From: Oscillospiraceae bacterium HV4-5-C5C
GTDB taxonomy: Bacteria > Bacillota > Clostridia > Saccharofermentanales > Fastidiosipilaceae
Direction of reading: 5' to 3'
Length of the DNA stretch: 64,000 nucleotides
Assembly: GCA_012034405.1 (NCBI GenBank)
Contig: JAAVLZ010000008.1
Coordinates: 62,001 to 126,000, forward strand
Part shown: one piece after another, positions 1-7,924 of the stretch
Layout: every line of letters starts with the position of its first letter
Numbering within the stretch: position 1 is the first letter of the stretch
The notes under the pieces: generated by a model
What the model saw: the letters and a program-made list of their open reading frames with translations, nothing else
Told to the model about the DNA's origin: nothing
Databases searched by the model: none
Made by a program: the position numbers and the translations under genes

Positions 1-2
1 TT

Positions 3-884
3 TGGGAACATCGGGCCCAGATCATCATGTCACTCCCGGTTTTCCTGATTTTCTTATTGTTCAGTTATGTTCCGATGGCAGGCCTGGTCCTGGCTTTTAA
101 GGACTTTGACTTTAAGTTAGGTATCTGGAAAAGTCCCTGGGACGGTCTGGCCAATTTCCAGTTTCTGCTGGCTTCCAAGCGGACCTTCATTCAGATGACA
201 GCTAATACAATTATGTATTACTTGATTTTTACAGCTTTGGGTATGGTCCTTGAAGTGATGATAGCCATTGCAATGGATCAGCTTGCATTTAAGCGCATGG
301 GAAAAGTCATGCAATCCGTCCTCATCATTCCGATCTTTATTTCCTACACCGCAGTGCAATTTATCGTTTACGCTTTTTTAAGCAGCAATACCGGCATCAT
401 CAATAATCTTTTTGGCTTGAATATCCGCTGGTACATGGAAGCCAAGTACTGGCCGGTCATCCTGACGATTGTCAAATTGTGGAACGGCACTGGTTATGGC
501 GCAGTGCTGTATATGTCTGTCCTGGCCGGAATTGACCAGCAGATGTATGAGGCCGCTCAAATTGATGGCGCTAATAAATGGCAGCAGATCCGTCATGTCA
601 CCTTGCCATCGCTGGTTCCCATGATGACAGTCATGCTTTTACTCTCCGTCGGCAGTATCATGCATTCAGATACCGGACTGTTTTATCAGGTTACCAGAAA
701 CAGCGGAACCTTGTACGACACCACTCAGGTTATTGATTCATATATTCTGAATGCGATTTTCCACAACTCAAACTTTGGCTTTACCGCGGCGGCTACTTTT
801 TTTCAGTCCGTAGTCGGTACGATCTTGATTTTGCTTTCAAATGCTGCGGTCCGGAAAATCCATCCGGAAAACGCGCTGTTCTGA
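3..884 (+). CDS. Sugar ABC transporter permease, LplB type (5' end outside window)
   Basis: This is an inner-membrane permease subunit of a carbohydrate ABC importer (binding-protein-dependent permease family). The reading frame is open from base 3, and the residues before the first ATG (base 27) already belong to the first membrane segment, so the true start lies left of the window. About six hydrophobic segments are visible. The cytoplasmic EAA loop that docks on the ATPase is clear at EAAQIDGANKWQQI (about bases 550-592). It lies 58 bases ahead of a second permease, as in lplB-ytcP pairs of Firmicutes. The cognate binding protein and ATPase are not in the window. The transported sugar cannot be told from this sequence. 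Confidence 0.9.
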   Translation, partial: WEHRAQIIMSLPVFLIFLLFSYVPMAGLVLAFKDFDFKLGIWKSPWDGLANFQFLLASKRTFIQMTANTIMYYLIFTALGMVLEVMIAIAMDQLAFKRMGKVMQSVLIIPIFISYTAVQFIVYAFLSSNTGIINNLFGLNIRWYMEAKYWPVILTIVKLWNGTGYGAVLYMSVLAGIDQQMYEAAQIDGANKWQQIRHVTLPSLVPMMTVMLLLSVGSIMHSDTGLFYQVTRNSGTLYDTTQVIDSYILNAIFHNSNFGFTAAATFFQSVVGTILILLSNAAVRKIHPENALF

Positions 885-942
885 TACGCTTGAGGCGCAC
901 GACGGACGTCACTGTCCGCAAAGGTTACAGGAGGTTTGAATA

Positions 943-1863
943 ATGAAACAGCAGCGTGGCATTGTTTTGCATCATAAGAAAAGGCACGGCGCCGGCCAGG
1001 TCATTCTGGCGGTCTTCCTGCTCATTATTACCATTTTATGCGCGCTCCCCATTGAGCTGATTTTTGCTTCGGCTTTTGCAGATGAAACGCTCCTGACGAC
1101 GCAGGGATTTATGTTCTTCCCGACCCAGCTGTCGATGGATGGGTTTAACGCAGTCCTGCGTTATGGCAAACAGCTGTTCACATCATATGGTGTGACGCTT
1201 TTGATCACTGTGACCGGCACCGTACTGGGTCTGATTATTATGGCCATGTATGCTAACTGTCTCACCATGTCCGATTTTCCCCTGCGGCGGTTCCTCATAG
1301 TCTGGGCAATGATTCCGATGCTGTTTTCAGGCGGGCAATTGTCCACTTACATCATTTATACTTCCATGTACCACCTGCGGGATAACCTGCTGGTTTTGAT
1401 TCTTCCGCTTTGTGTATCAACCATGAACCTGATCATTCTGAGAACGTATATCCAAACCAGTATTCCTAAGGAATTGATGGACTCAGCCCGGATAGACGGA
1501 GCCGGTGAATACCGCACCTTTTTTCAGATCGTCCTGCCCTTGATGAAACCGTCGTTAGCCGCAGTCGGTTTTATGATGGCCACCGCTTACTGGAACGACT
1601 GGCAAAATGCTTTGCTCTTTATTACCAGTAATAACAAAAAGCCCTTGCAGCTCCTGTTAATCAATATCCAAAAAAGCATTGAAACCTTGCTGAGCACCCG
1701 CAATATTCCCTCCAGTGCCTTAGCTGCCATGCAGGGCAGCATCCCGCAGTACTCAGCGACCATGGCAACCGTGGTCATGGTAATCGGTCCGATCATGATT
1801 GTCTATCCTTTCTTTCAGAAGTATTTTATTAAAGGTATGACGATCGGCTCAGTAAAAGGTTAG
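943..1863 (+). CDS. Sugar ABC transporter permease, YtcP/AraQ type
   Basis: Second membrane subunit of the same carbohydrate importer, 306 residues, the usual length. The start is set by AGGAGG placed about 8 bases before the ATG. A basic N-terminus leads into the first membrane helix, followed by about five more. The EAA-loop signature SARIDGAGEYRTF is near residues 184-196, and the C-terminal GMTIGSVKG ending is characteristic of this permease group. It most likely pairs with the upstream LplB-type subunit as a heterodimer. The RpiR-family regulator starts 17 bases downstream, so regulator and transporter are probably co-transcribed. Confidence 0.92.
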   Translation: MKQQRGIVLHHKKRHGAGQVILAVFLLIITILCALPIELIFASAFADETLLTTQGFMFFPTQLSMDGFNAVLRYGKQLFTSYGVTLLITVTGTVLGLIIMAMYANCLTMSDFPLRRFLIVWAMIPMLFSGGQLSTYIIYTSMYHLRDNLLVLILPLCVSTMNLIILRTYIQTSIPKELMDSARIDGAGEYRTFFQIVLPLMKPSLAAVGFMMATAYWNDWQNALLFITSNNKKPLQLLLINIQKSIETLLSTRNIPSSALAAMQGSIPQYSATMATVVMVIGPIMIVYPFFQKYFIKGMTIGSVKG

Positions 1864-1880
1864 AACAGGTAACGAAACAG

Positions 1881-2756
1881 ATGCTGGACTGGATAGATGG
1901 CTGCTTGGTGAACGAAACCAAGCAGCAGATAAAAAAAGCTATGACAGATATGACGTATGTGGAACAGAGTATAGCGCAGTATTTTATTGATAATCAGGTA
2001 AAGAGCAATTTTTCCTCAAAAGAAGTGGCCAGTTTATTGTATACATCTGAAGCGACCTTATCCAGATTTGCCAAAAAATGTGGGTATAAAGGTTACCGGG
2101 AACTGATTTACTCCTATGAGCGGGATCTGGAGTCAGAAATAAACGGCAGCCAGACGGAAAAGGATGTCGGTCACTTTGCCCATGCCGTGACGGTCAGCTA
2201 TCAGAAACTGATTCAGGAAAGTCTCAGCTTATTGGATACGGAACAACTGCGGGATTTTATCAGCCACCTGAGTCAGGCCCATCAGGTGAAGGTACTGGGT
2301 CTGGGCCATTCCGGCTTTGCCGCCCGCGAATTTCAGCTGCGGTTTATGCGAATCGGACTGGATGTCGCTGCGGTAACCGACACCCAGGTCATGAAAATGA
2401 CCGCTGTTTTGGCGGATCCGGACAGTTGTCTGCTGGGTTTCAGCCTGTCCGGGCGGACAACTGAAGTGACCGACACGCTGCAGGCAGCCCGAGCACGCGG
2501 GGTTTACACCGCCTTGTTTACGGCCAATCCGTCTGTAGCATTGAACGCCTGCTGTGATCAGTGTATCCGGCTGCCCTCGCTGGAGGATCTGGATACCGGC
2601 TCCAGAATATCGCCGCAGCTTCCCCTGTTAATCTACCTGGATATCATTTATACCTACTATTTTGCCAATGACTATTACCTGAAAAGCGAAAAACTGCGTG
2701 CCACCCTCTCCGCCCTGGCCGACGAACGTGGACACGGACTTGAACCGAAGCCCTAG
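1881..2756 (+). CDS. MurR/RpiR family transcriptional regulator
   Basis: DNA-binding regulator of sugar metabolism, 291 residues. An N-terminal RpiR-type helix-turn-helix spans about residues 20-95 (ASLLYTSEATLSRFAKKCGY is the recognition region). A C-terminal SIS phosphosugar-binding domain spans about residues 125-260, with GLGHSGFAA and GFSLSGRTTEV as the sugar-phosphate loops. Family members sense a sugar phosphate and repress or activate neighbouring catabolic genes. The initiator ATG is preceded only by a modest AGGT; an internal ATG at residue 21 is a possible alternative start. Its position between the permeases and a DUF4127 gene suggests it controls that cluster, which is inference. 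Confidence 0.9.
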   Translation: MLDWIDGCLVNETKQQIKKAMTDMTYVEQSIAQYFIDNQVKSNFSSKEVASLLYTSEATLSRFAKKCGYKGYRELIYSYERDLESEINGSQTEKDVGHFAHAVTVSYQKLIQESLSLLDTEQLRDFISHLSQAHQVKVLGLGHSGFAAREFQLRFMRIGLDVAAVTDTQVMKMTAVLADPDSCLLGFSLSGRTTEVTDTLQAARARGVYTALFTANPSVALNACCDQCIRLPSLEDLDTGSRISPQLPLLIYLDIIYTYYFANDYYLKSEKLRATLSALADERGHGLEPKP

Positions 2757-2797
2757 CTTTCCCAGTGTAATTTAATGAAAAGGATGCCGATATTGTT

Positions 2798-4381
2798 ATG
2801 AAGAAGATCGTATTATTGCCCCTGGATGAACGCCCCTGTAATCAGGATTTCCCCCGGCGTCTCTTTGCTCATGGGGATTTAACCATCTGTCAGCCCTCTG
2901 AATTAGGTCAATATAAAAAGCCGGCCGACTTTAACAAGCTAAAGGCCTTTTTGCTGGAAGCCTGCCGGGACGCGGATGCCCTGATCATCAGCCTGGATAT
3001 GCTGATTTACGGTGGCCTGATCCCCTCCAGACTACACCATGAAAGGCTGGACTCATTGCGCCAGCGGCTGGCGCTCCTGCATGATCTGCGTACAGAAAAT
3101 CCGGACATGCTGATTTATGGTTTTCAGTGCATTCTGCGTTGTCCTGATTATAACAGTGACGAAGAAGAGCCGGATTACTATGAAACAGCCGGCCAGGCTA
3201 TTCATGCCCTCGGGGTGGCCGTTCACCGCAGTCGTCTGGGAGAAAAAAGCATTCGCCAGATAGCACGGCTGCGAGCAGAAATAGGGCAGGAAGCGCTGAA
3301 TGACTATATTCAGCGGCGTGACCTGAACCGGACCCTTAATCTGGAGACGCTGAAATACCTCGAGGATCACACCCTTGATGCTTTAGTAATTCCCCGGGAT
3401 GACTCTCAGGAATTTGGTTATCCTGCCATGGATGAAGAACTCATCCGTCAGGAGATCTATACCTTGGACATGACAGACCGCGTTTTGATCTATCCTGGTG
3501 CGGATGAAGTCGAACTGACCTTATTAGCCAGGATTATCAACCAGCTTCATAGTCGCAAGCCAAAAGTTTACGTAAAATACGCCTGTGATAAATCACGGGA
3601 GCTGATCCCATTGTATGAAGGCTGCAGCCTGGAAACCACCATTAAGTACCATATTATGTCCGCCGGCTTTCAATCTACCAGCAGTTATGAGCAAGCTGAT
3701 ATTGTGCTGGTCATTACAGCACCGTCCGCCAGTATGCAGGAAGCCGCCTTTCAGCCCGCTTCTTCTGCCGCATACACAGTTGACCGGCTGCTGGCAGAGC
3801 TCATAGAATTTATCCGCAACCGGCTTGAAGAGGGTAAAGTTGTCACGATTGGCGATGACGCTTATGCCAATGGCGGTGACCTGGATTTCCTTCATCTGCT
3901 GAATAAGGCGGATCTGCTGATGAAAATCGATGGTTACGCCGGCTGGAACACCAACGCCAATACCCTGGGCACCGCCCTGGCCGAAGCCTGCGACAGCTTT
4001 TACTATGGTAAGACCGCGCAGCACCAGGATTTTTTGCTGCAGCGCTACCTGGAAGATGGCGGTTACTGCGCCAAAGTCCGCCAGACCGTGTCCGAGGCGT
4101 TCAAGATCCGGCCAGCTGAGCATTTTATACAGTCAGACCGCGAGGCAGTGGTTTGTGACCGGATAAAAGTCAGCCTGCAGCAGTTCCTGACCCAGGCATT
4201 AAGCTCCATTGCCACGGTCAGCAGCATAAATCATGTGTCCTTACCCTGGCACCGCATGTTTGAAATTAACCTGGAAGCGACGCATCACGCCACGGCAGGT
4301 TCCGCGGATTTGAGCGCCCGCACCGAGGCAGCCCGCACCGAGGCAGCCCACTCCGAGGTGGCAGCCTCAGCTAAGGGTTAA
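2798..4381 (+). CDS. DUF4127 family protein
   Basis: The opening LLPLDERPCNQDFPRRL is the hallmark of DUF4127, a family without an established biochemical role. The 527-residue protein has no signal peptide and no membrane segment. Other conserved-looking parts are DMLIYGGLIPSR (about residue 67), VIPRDDSQEFGYP (about 198), YPGADEVELTLLARI (about 232), GDDAYANGGD (about 352) and GYAGWNTNANTLGTA (about 380). The last two are rich in Asp, Asn and Gly and could form an active site, but that is a guess. The tail after about residue 495 is low-complexity and carries a 15-base tandem repeat. It is 41 bases after the RpiR regulator, suggesting a carbohydrate-linked role. Confidence 0.85.
   Translation: MKKIVLLPLDERPCNQDFPRRLFAHGDLTICQPSELGQYKKPADFNKLKAFLLEACRDADALIISLDMLIYGGLIPSRLHHERLDSLRQRLALLHDLRTENPDMLIYGFQCILRCPDYNSDEEEPDYYETAGQAIHALGVAVHRSRLGEKSIRQIARLRAEIGQEALNDYIQRRDLNRTLNLETLKYLEDHTLDALVIPRDDSQEFGYPAMDEELIRQEIYTLDMTDRVLIYPGADEVELTLLARIINQLHSRKPKVYVKYACDKSRELIPLYEGCSLETTIKYHIMSAGFQSTSSYEQADIVLVITAPSASMQEAAFQPASSAAYTVDRLLAELIEFIRNRLEEGKVVTIGDDAYANGGDLDFLHLLNKADLLMKIDGYAGWNTNANTLGTALAEACDSFYYGKTAQHQDFLLQRYLEDGGYCAKVRQTVSEAFKIRPAEHFIQSDREAVVCDRIKVSLQQFLTQALSSIATVSSINHVSLPWHRMFEINLEATHHATAGSADLSARTEAARTEAAHSEVAASAKG
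4316..4360 (+). repeat. Three 15-base tandem repeats in the DUF4127 tail
   Basis: Unit GCCCGCACCGAGGCA occurs at 4316-4330 and 4331-4345, and a degenerate third copy lies at 4346-4360. The repeat is in frame and encodes ARTEA, ARTEA, AHSEV, just before the stop codon. It looks like a slippage-expanded, non-structural tail. Confidence 0.9.
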
Positions 4382-4417
4382 GGCTGAGCGGAAGCTTAAC
4401 GTGAATTGCAGCCGAAA

Positions 4418-4459
4418 CATAACGCCCGGGCAGTCAGGATTGACCAACCGGGCGTTATG
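4418..4459. terminator. Inverted repeat between convergent genes, likely bidirectional terminator
   Basis: A perfect 12-base stem, CATAACGCCCGG at 4418-4429 and CCGGGCGTTATG at 4448-4459, encloses an 18-base loop. It sits between the stop of the DUF4127 gene and the stop of the convergent GH3 gene. No long T-tract follows on either strand, so intrinsic termination is probable rather than certain. Confidence 0.6.
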
Positions 4460-4492
4460 AATAAGCGGTGAAATGGAGCGGCAGCCGGTATT

Positions 4493-6706
4493 TCAGCTTT
4501 GTGTAAAGGTTAACTCTACCGGCCGGCGACCCAGCAATCTGGCACTGCGTTCATCTGGCTGGGCGTCTCCGACATAGACGGTAAATCTTCCCTTTGGAAT
4601 ATAGAACTGGCCGTTATCATCACAGAGGCTGAAAGCGTCCCGCGGTAGCGTGAAACGCAGACCAACACTGGCTCCAGCCTCAACGGCTACTTTATCAAAA
4701 GCTTTTAATGCCCAGTGTGGCGCGTCCGCCTGCCAGGCTCTGACATATAGCTGCACGGTTTCCAACGCATCAACGGTACCAGTATTTTTCACATGAACAG
4801 CAATGGTGACAGATTCTCCGTCGCCAGGTACCTGCTGACTGCTGGCCTCTGCTGTCAGCTCAAAAGTCGTGTAGCTCAGCCCATAGCCAAAGGGATACAG
4901 AGCCTCACCGCTCATATATTTGTAGGTCCGGCCAGCCATGCTGTAATCCTCAAAATCCGGCAGCTCCTCACTGCTACGGTAAAAGGTAATCGGGAGTTTG
5001 GCGGAGGGAATCGCCTGGCCCAGCAAAATCTCCGCTATGGCGCGGCCACCATAGCTACCGGGGTAACCCGCCCACAAAATGGCCGGAACCGCCGCTGACT
5101 CAGCCGCCTGGGTGACGGCGATGGCGCTGCCACTCATCAGCACCAGGATGACCGGTTTGCCAGACTTTTGCAGCAGTTCCAGCGCCGCTTGCTGCTCACC
5201 GGGCAGCTTCAAATTTGGTTTGTCTCCGCTGCCATACTCATTGGAGGCGTCTCCTTCTTCCCCCTCCAGACTGGCATCAAGGCCCAGCACTGCAATGACG
5301 ACATCACTGTTTTGTGCCACCGCCCAAGCCTCAGACAGGCGATCAGAGCCCTGGCTGAGTCCGCTGGTTCCTGACCTGAACAAATGGCATAATTCGCTGG
5401 TCAACACCCGGACCTGCGGGCCCACGATCTCTTGAATTCCCTCCAGCACAGTTTCATAGCGAGAGGCGGTTCCCTCATAATTCCCGACCAGAGCCGCCCG
5501 GCTATTGGCATTTGGACCCACAACACCGATGGTCATGCCAGGTTTTAGAGTCAGCGGCAGGATAGGCTTATGGGCGGAGCCATAGGCCTGATTTTTCAGC
5601 AAAACCACTGCTTCTCTGGCGGCCTGGCGGTTGACCGCCTGATGTTGGGTTGAATCAACCACGGTATAAGGTATCTGATCCCATTCAGAGCTTTGCTGCT
5701 GCAGGATTCCCAGCTTGAGGCGGGCTGCCAGCAGACGGGTGACAGCAGCATCCAGGCGCTGTTCAGATACTAAGCCTTCCTTAACAGCCTGTCCCAGGAG
5801 TAAAAAGAGCTCGCCGCAATTCAGGTCCGCACCGCTGTTCATGGCCAGGGCCACGGATTCCACTGCATCCGTGGTTACCCGATGGTGTTCATGGAAATCC
5901 TTAACTGCCCAGCAGTCGGTTACCACATGGCCCTGAAAGCCCCAGGCTTCCCGCAAGGTTTTTTGCAGCAGCGTGGGAGATCCACAGCAGGGCTCGCCAT
6001 TGGTGCGGTTATAGGCGCCCATGACAGATTCTACTCCGGCTTCCTGTACGGCCGCTTTGAAGGCTGGTAAATAGGTCTCCGCCAGATCCCGGGCGCTGGC
6101 TCTGGCATTGAACTCATGGCGCTTGGCTTCAGGGCCGCTGTGAACCGCAAAATGCTTGGCGCAGGCCAAAGCTTTTAAAACCGGCCGGCCGTTTCCCTGC
6201 AGATGTCTGATAAAGCTGACTGCCAGTCGCGAAGTCAGGTATGGATCCTCCCCATAGGTTTCCTGACCTCGGCCCCAGCGTGGGTCCCGGAAGATGTTGA
6301 CGTTTGGCGCCCAGAAGGTAAGGCCCTTATAGATATCATGGTCGCCGAAGGAGCGCTGTACATTGTATTTGGCTCTTCCTTCCTCCGCGATCACATCCGC
6401 CACCTGCCCCAGTAAGCTCGTATTAAAGCTGGCGGCCAAACTGATAGCCTGCGGAAAAACAGTCGCCACACCGGCACGCGCCACACCATGCAGGGCTTCA
6501 TTCCACCAGTCATATGCCTCTATGCCGAGGCGCGGAATAGCCGGCGCGTGATTGACGGTCTGACTGATTTTCTCTTCTAATGTCATCTGCCTGACCAGCT
6601 CTGCAGCCTGCTGATAAAGGCTCTGCTCATGCGCTGCGCTGTCAAGATTATATGCTGCCTGACCAGCTGCGGGATTTGGAATTTGGGTCTGCTGTTGATC
6701 TGCCAT
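4493..6706 (-). CDS. Glycoside hydrolase family 3, beta-xylosidase/beta-glucosidase type
   Basis: A retaining exo-glycosidase that removes terminal beta-linked xylose or glucose. The 737-residue protein has the standard layout: N-terminal TIM barrel (KHFAVHSGPEAKRHEFN near residue 185; catalytic nucleophile Asp in VVTDCWAV near residue 264), an alpha/beta sandwich with the LEGEE acid/base region near residue 480, and a C-terminal fibronectin-III-like domain (PFGYGLSYTTF near residue 610). There is no signal peptide, so it is cytoplasmic. GAGGT precedes the ATG. The context of GH39, GH43 and GH51 favours xylo-oligosaccharides, though sequence alone does not separate xylosidase from glucosidase. 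It is the last gene of the minus-strand xylan island and appears to have its own promoter. Confidence 0.93.
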   Translation of the reverse strand: MADQQQTQIPNPAAGQAAYNLDSAAHEQSLYQQAAELVRQMTLEEKISQTVNHAPAIPRLGIEAYDWWNEALHGVARAGVATVFPQAISLAASFNTSLLGQVADVIAEEGRAKYNVQRSFGDHDIYKGLTFWAPNVNIFRDPRWGRGQETYGEDPYLTSRLAVSFIRHLQGNGRPVLKALACAKHFAVHSGPEAKRHEFNARASARDLAETYLPAFKAAVQEAGVESVMGAYNRTNGEPCCGSPTLLQKTLREAWGFQGHVVTDCWAVKDFHEHHRVTTDAVESVALAMNSGADLNCGELFLLLGQAVKEGLVSEQRLDAAVTRLLAARLKLGILQQQSSEWDQIPYTVVDSTQHQAVNRQAAREAVVLLKNQAYGSAHKPILPLTLKPGMTIGVVGPNANSRAALVGNYEGTASRYETVLEGIQEIVGPQVRVLTSELCHLFRSGTSGLSQGSDRLSEAWAVAQNSDVVIAVLGLDASLEGEEGDASNEYGSGDKPNLKLPGEQQAALELLQKSGKPVILVLMSGSAIAVTQAAESAAVPAILWAGYPGSYGGRAIAEILLGQAIPSAKLPITFYRSSEELPDFEDYSMAGRTYKYMSGEALYPFGYGLSYTTFELTAEASSQQVPGDGESVTIAVHVKNTGTVDALETVQLYVRAWQADAPHWALKAFDKVAVEAGASVGLRFTLPRDAFSLCDDNGQFYIPKGRFTVYVGDAQPDERSARLLGRRPVELTFTQS

Positions 6707-6771
6707 GCTTTTACCTCATTTTTACAATCTTTCAGGCCGAGCCATCCGGTTCAGTCATATCTGTCATTCAG

Positions 6772-6802
6772 TTTATACATAGCGCCCAGCGGCTGCTCTC
6801 AA
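6772..6802 (-). promoter_or_regulatory. Candidate promoter of the distal GH3 gene
   Basis: On the minus strand, TTGAGA (6797-6802) and TATAAA (6772-6777) are separated by 19 bases, 66 bases before the GH3 start codon. The spacing is a little long for a sigma-A promoter, so the call is tentative. Confidence 0.4.
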
Positions 6803-6837
6803 CTTATTGCCGGCTCAGAGTCAGTTATTGCGCTGCT

Positions 6838-7791
6838 TCAGCAGTGGCGGATAAACTCATTTACATATTTTTCTGTTCCATGGATCACTGGATGCTCATG
6901 GGCCCGGTGTACCACCTTTTGATACTCCGCTGGTGTACAATTTTTTACTTGCTTAAAGACCCGGTTAAATGTAGACAAGCTGTTAAATCCACAGGCTAGC
7001 GCGGCAGCGGTAACCGTCTGTTCCGGGTCAGTGAGACATTTCTCCGCTTCACTGATCCGGCAGCGATTAAGAAACTCCAGGAAACTCATCTGGGTGTAAA
7101 GCTTAAAAAGGCGGGAAAAATAGTATTTGCTAAAGCCGGTCTGCTCTGCTACCTGCTCCAGGGTCAAAGGTTCCGCAAAATGTTGGCGAATATAACCGCA
7201 ACTATGATAAATCATACTCATATGACCGGCTTCCCACAGAGTTGGCTGAGGTTTATCCGCACCCGGTTCAGACTTCGAGCGGCTTGCCTGACCAGCAATC
7301 AGGTGACTGAAGATCAATGCGTTGATCTTCATCATATCAGCATAGATCATGATATTTTTGAAATAGCCCCGCTCGAATTCAGTCTGCAGCGCATCTAAAA
7401 GGATATCCTGCAGCCGCTGCCGCAACTGTGGCTCGGTTGCCCGGGAGACCAGAACTGCTGGTTCAGAAAAAACTGCCACTGCGGATAGTTCAGGAAACTC
7501 ATTAAAAACCCTGGGATCATACAGCACCAGCATACGCTCGCCATCATCCGTTTCCGGCAGATAGATCTGATGTAAGACCCCTGCCCCGATCCAGAGGATA
7601 TCCCCTTGGCTCATTTGGATTATTTTATTCTGGCAGGCCACTGTATAAGGTCCCCTGAGCGGCATAATCACTTCACACGCATTGTGCCAGTGCAGCGGAT
7701 ACCCTTCCTTAACGGTATTATGAAAAATCCGGACACTGCTGTTTTCTGTAAAATGTACCGTTTCCCTCACGCCATTTAAATGTTCAATCAT
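6838..7791 (-). CDS. AraC family transcriptional regulator with cupin sensor domain
   Basis: A sugar-responsive activator of 317 residues. The N-terminal half (about 1-150) is a cupin-type AraC ligand domain, with HWHNACEVIMPLRG near residue 35 as the metal/sugar-binding strand. The C-terminal 100 residues carry two AraC helix-turn-helix motifs: PLTLEQVAEQTGFSKYYFSR and a second ending CGFNSLSTFNRVFKQ. The final part, NCTPAEYQK, matches the usual family ending. ATGGGAG lies 6 bases before the ATG. It lies inside the minus-strand xylan island between the esterase and the distal GH3, and is the obvious local regulator, probably activating the island in response to xylose or arabinose (inference). 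Confidence 0.92.
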   Translation of the reverse strand: MIEHLNGVRETVHFTENSSVRIFHNTVKEGYPLHWHNACEVIMPLRGPYTVACQNKIIQMSQGDILWIGAGVLHQIYLPETDDGERMLVLYDPRVFNEFPELSAVAVFSEPAVLVSRATEPQLRQRLQDILLDALQTEFERGYFKNIMIYADMMKINALIFSHLIAGQASRSKSEPGADKPQPTLWEAGHMSMIYHSCGYIRQHFAEPLTLEQVAEQTGFSKYYFSRLFKLYTQMSFLEFLNRCRISEAEKCLTDPEQTVTAAALACGFNSLSTFNRVFKQVKNCTPAEYQKVVHRAHEHPVIHGTEKYVNEFIRHC

Positions 7792-7842
7792 AGTCAGCTC
7801 CCATTCAATATATGAGGTTAACTCAGACTTGACTTAGCCAAC

Positions 7843-7851
7843 ATTATATCA
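7843..7851 (-). promoter_or_regulatory. Extended -10 promoter of the AraC regulator
   Basis: The minus strand reads TGATATAAT, a perfect TATAAT (7843-7848) with the extended TGN element, 52 bases upstream of the AraC start codon. No good -35 hexamer is visible, as is normal for extended -10 promoters. Confidence 0.55.
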
Positions 7852-7924
7852 AGAAAATAAGCTTATAAGTGACGACTCAGGTGAGACTTGGTCGACGCAG
7901 ATCCCAATGAGGTCTGCCAAGGGG

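Noticed and set aside
3593-4123. 176-codon minus-strand frame inside the DUF4127 gene
   Set aside because: It is antisense to a well-supported gene, has no family features and no ribosome binding site.
4316-4360. CRISPR-like repeats
   Set aside because: The repeat units are adjacent without spacers and encode in-frame amino acids; the same holds for 24360-24419. No CRISPR array or cas gene was seen.
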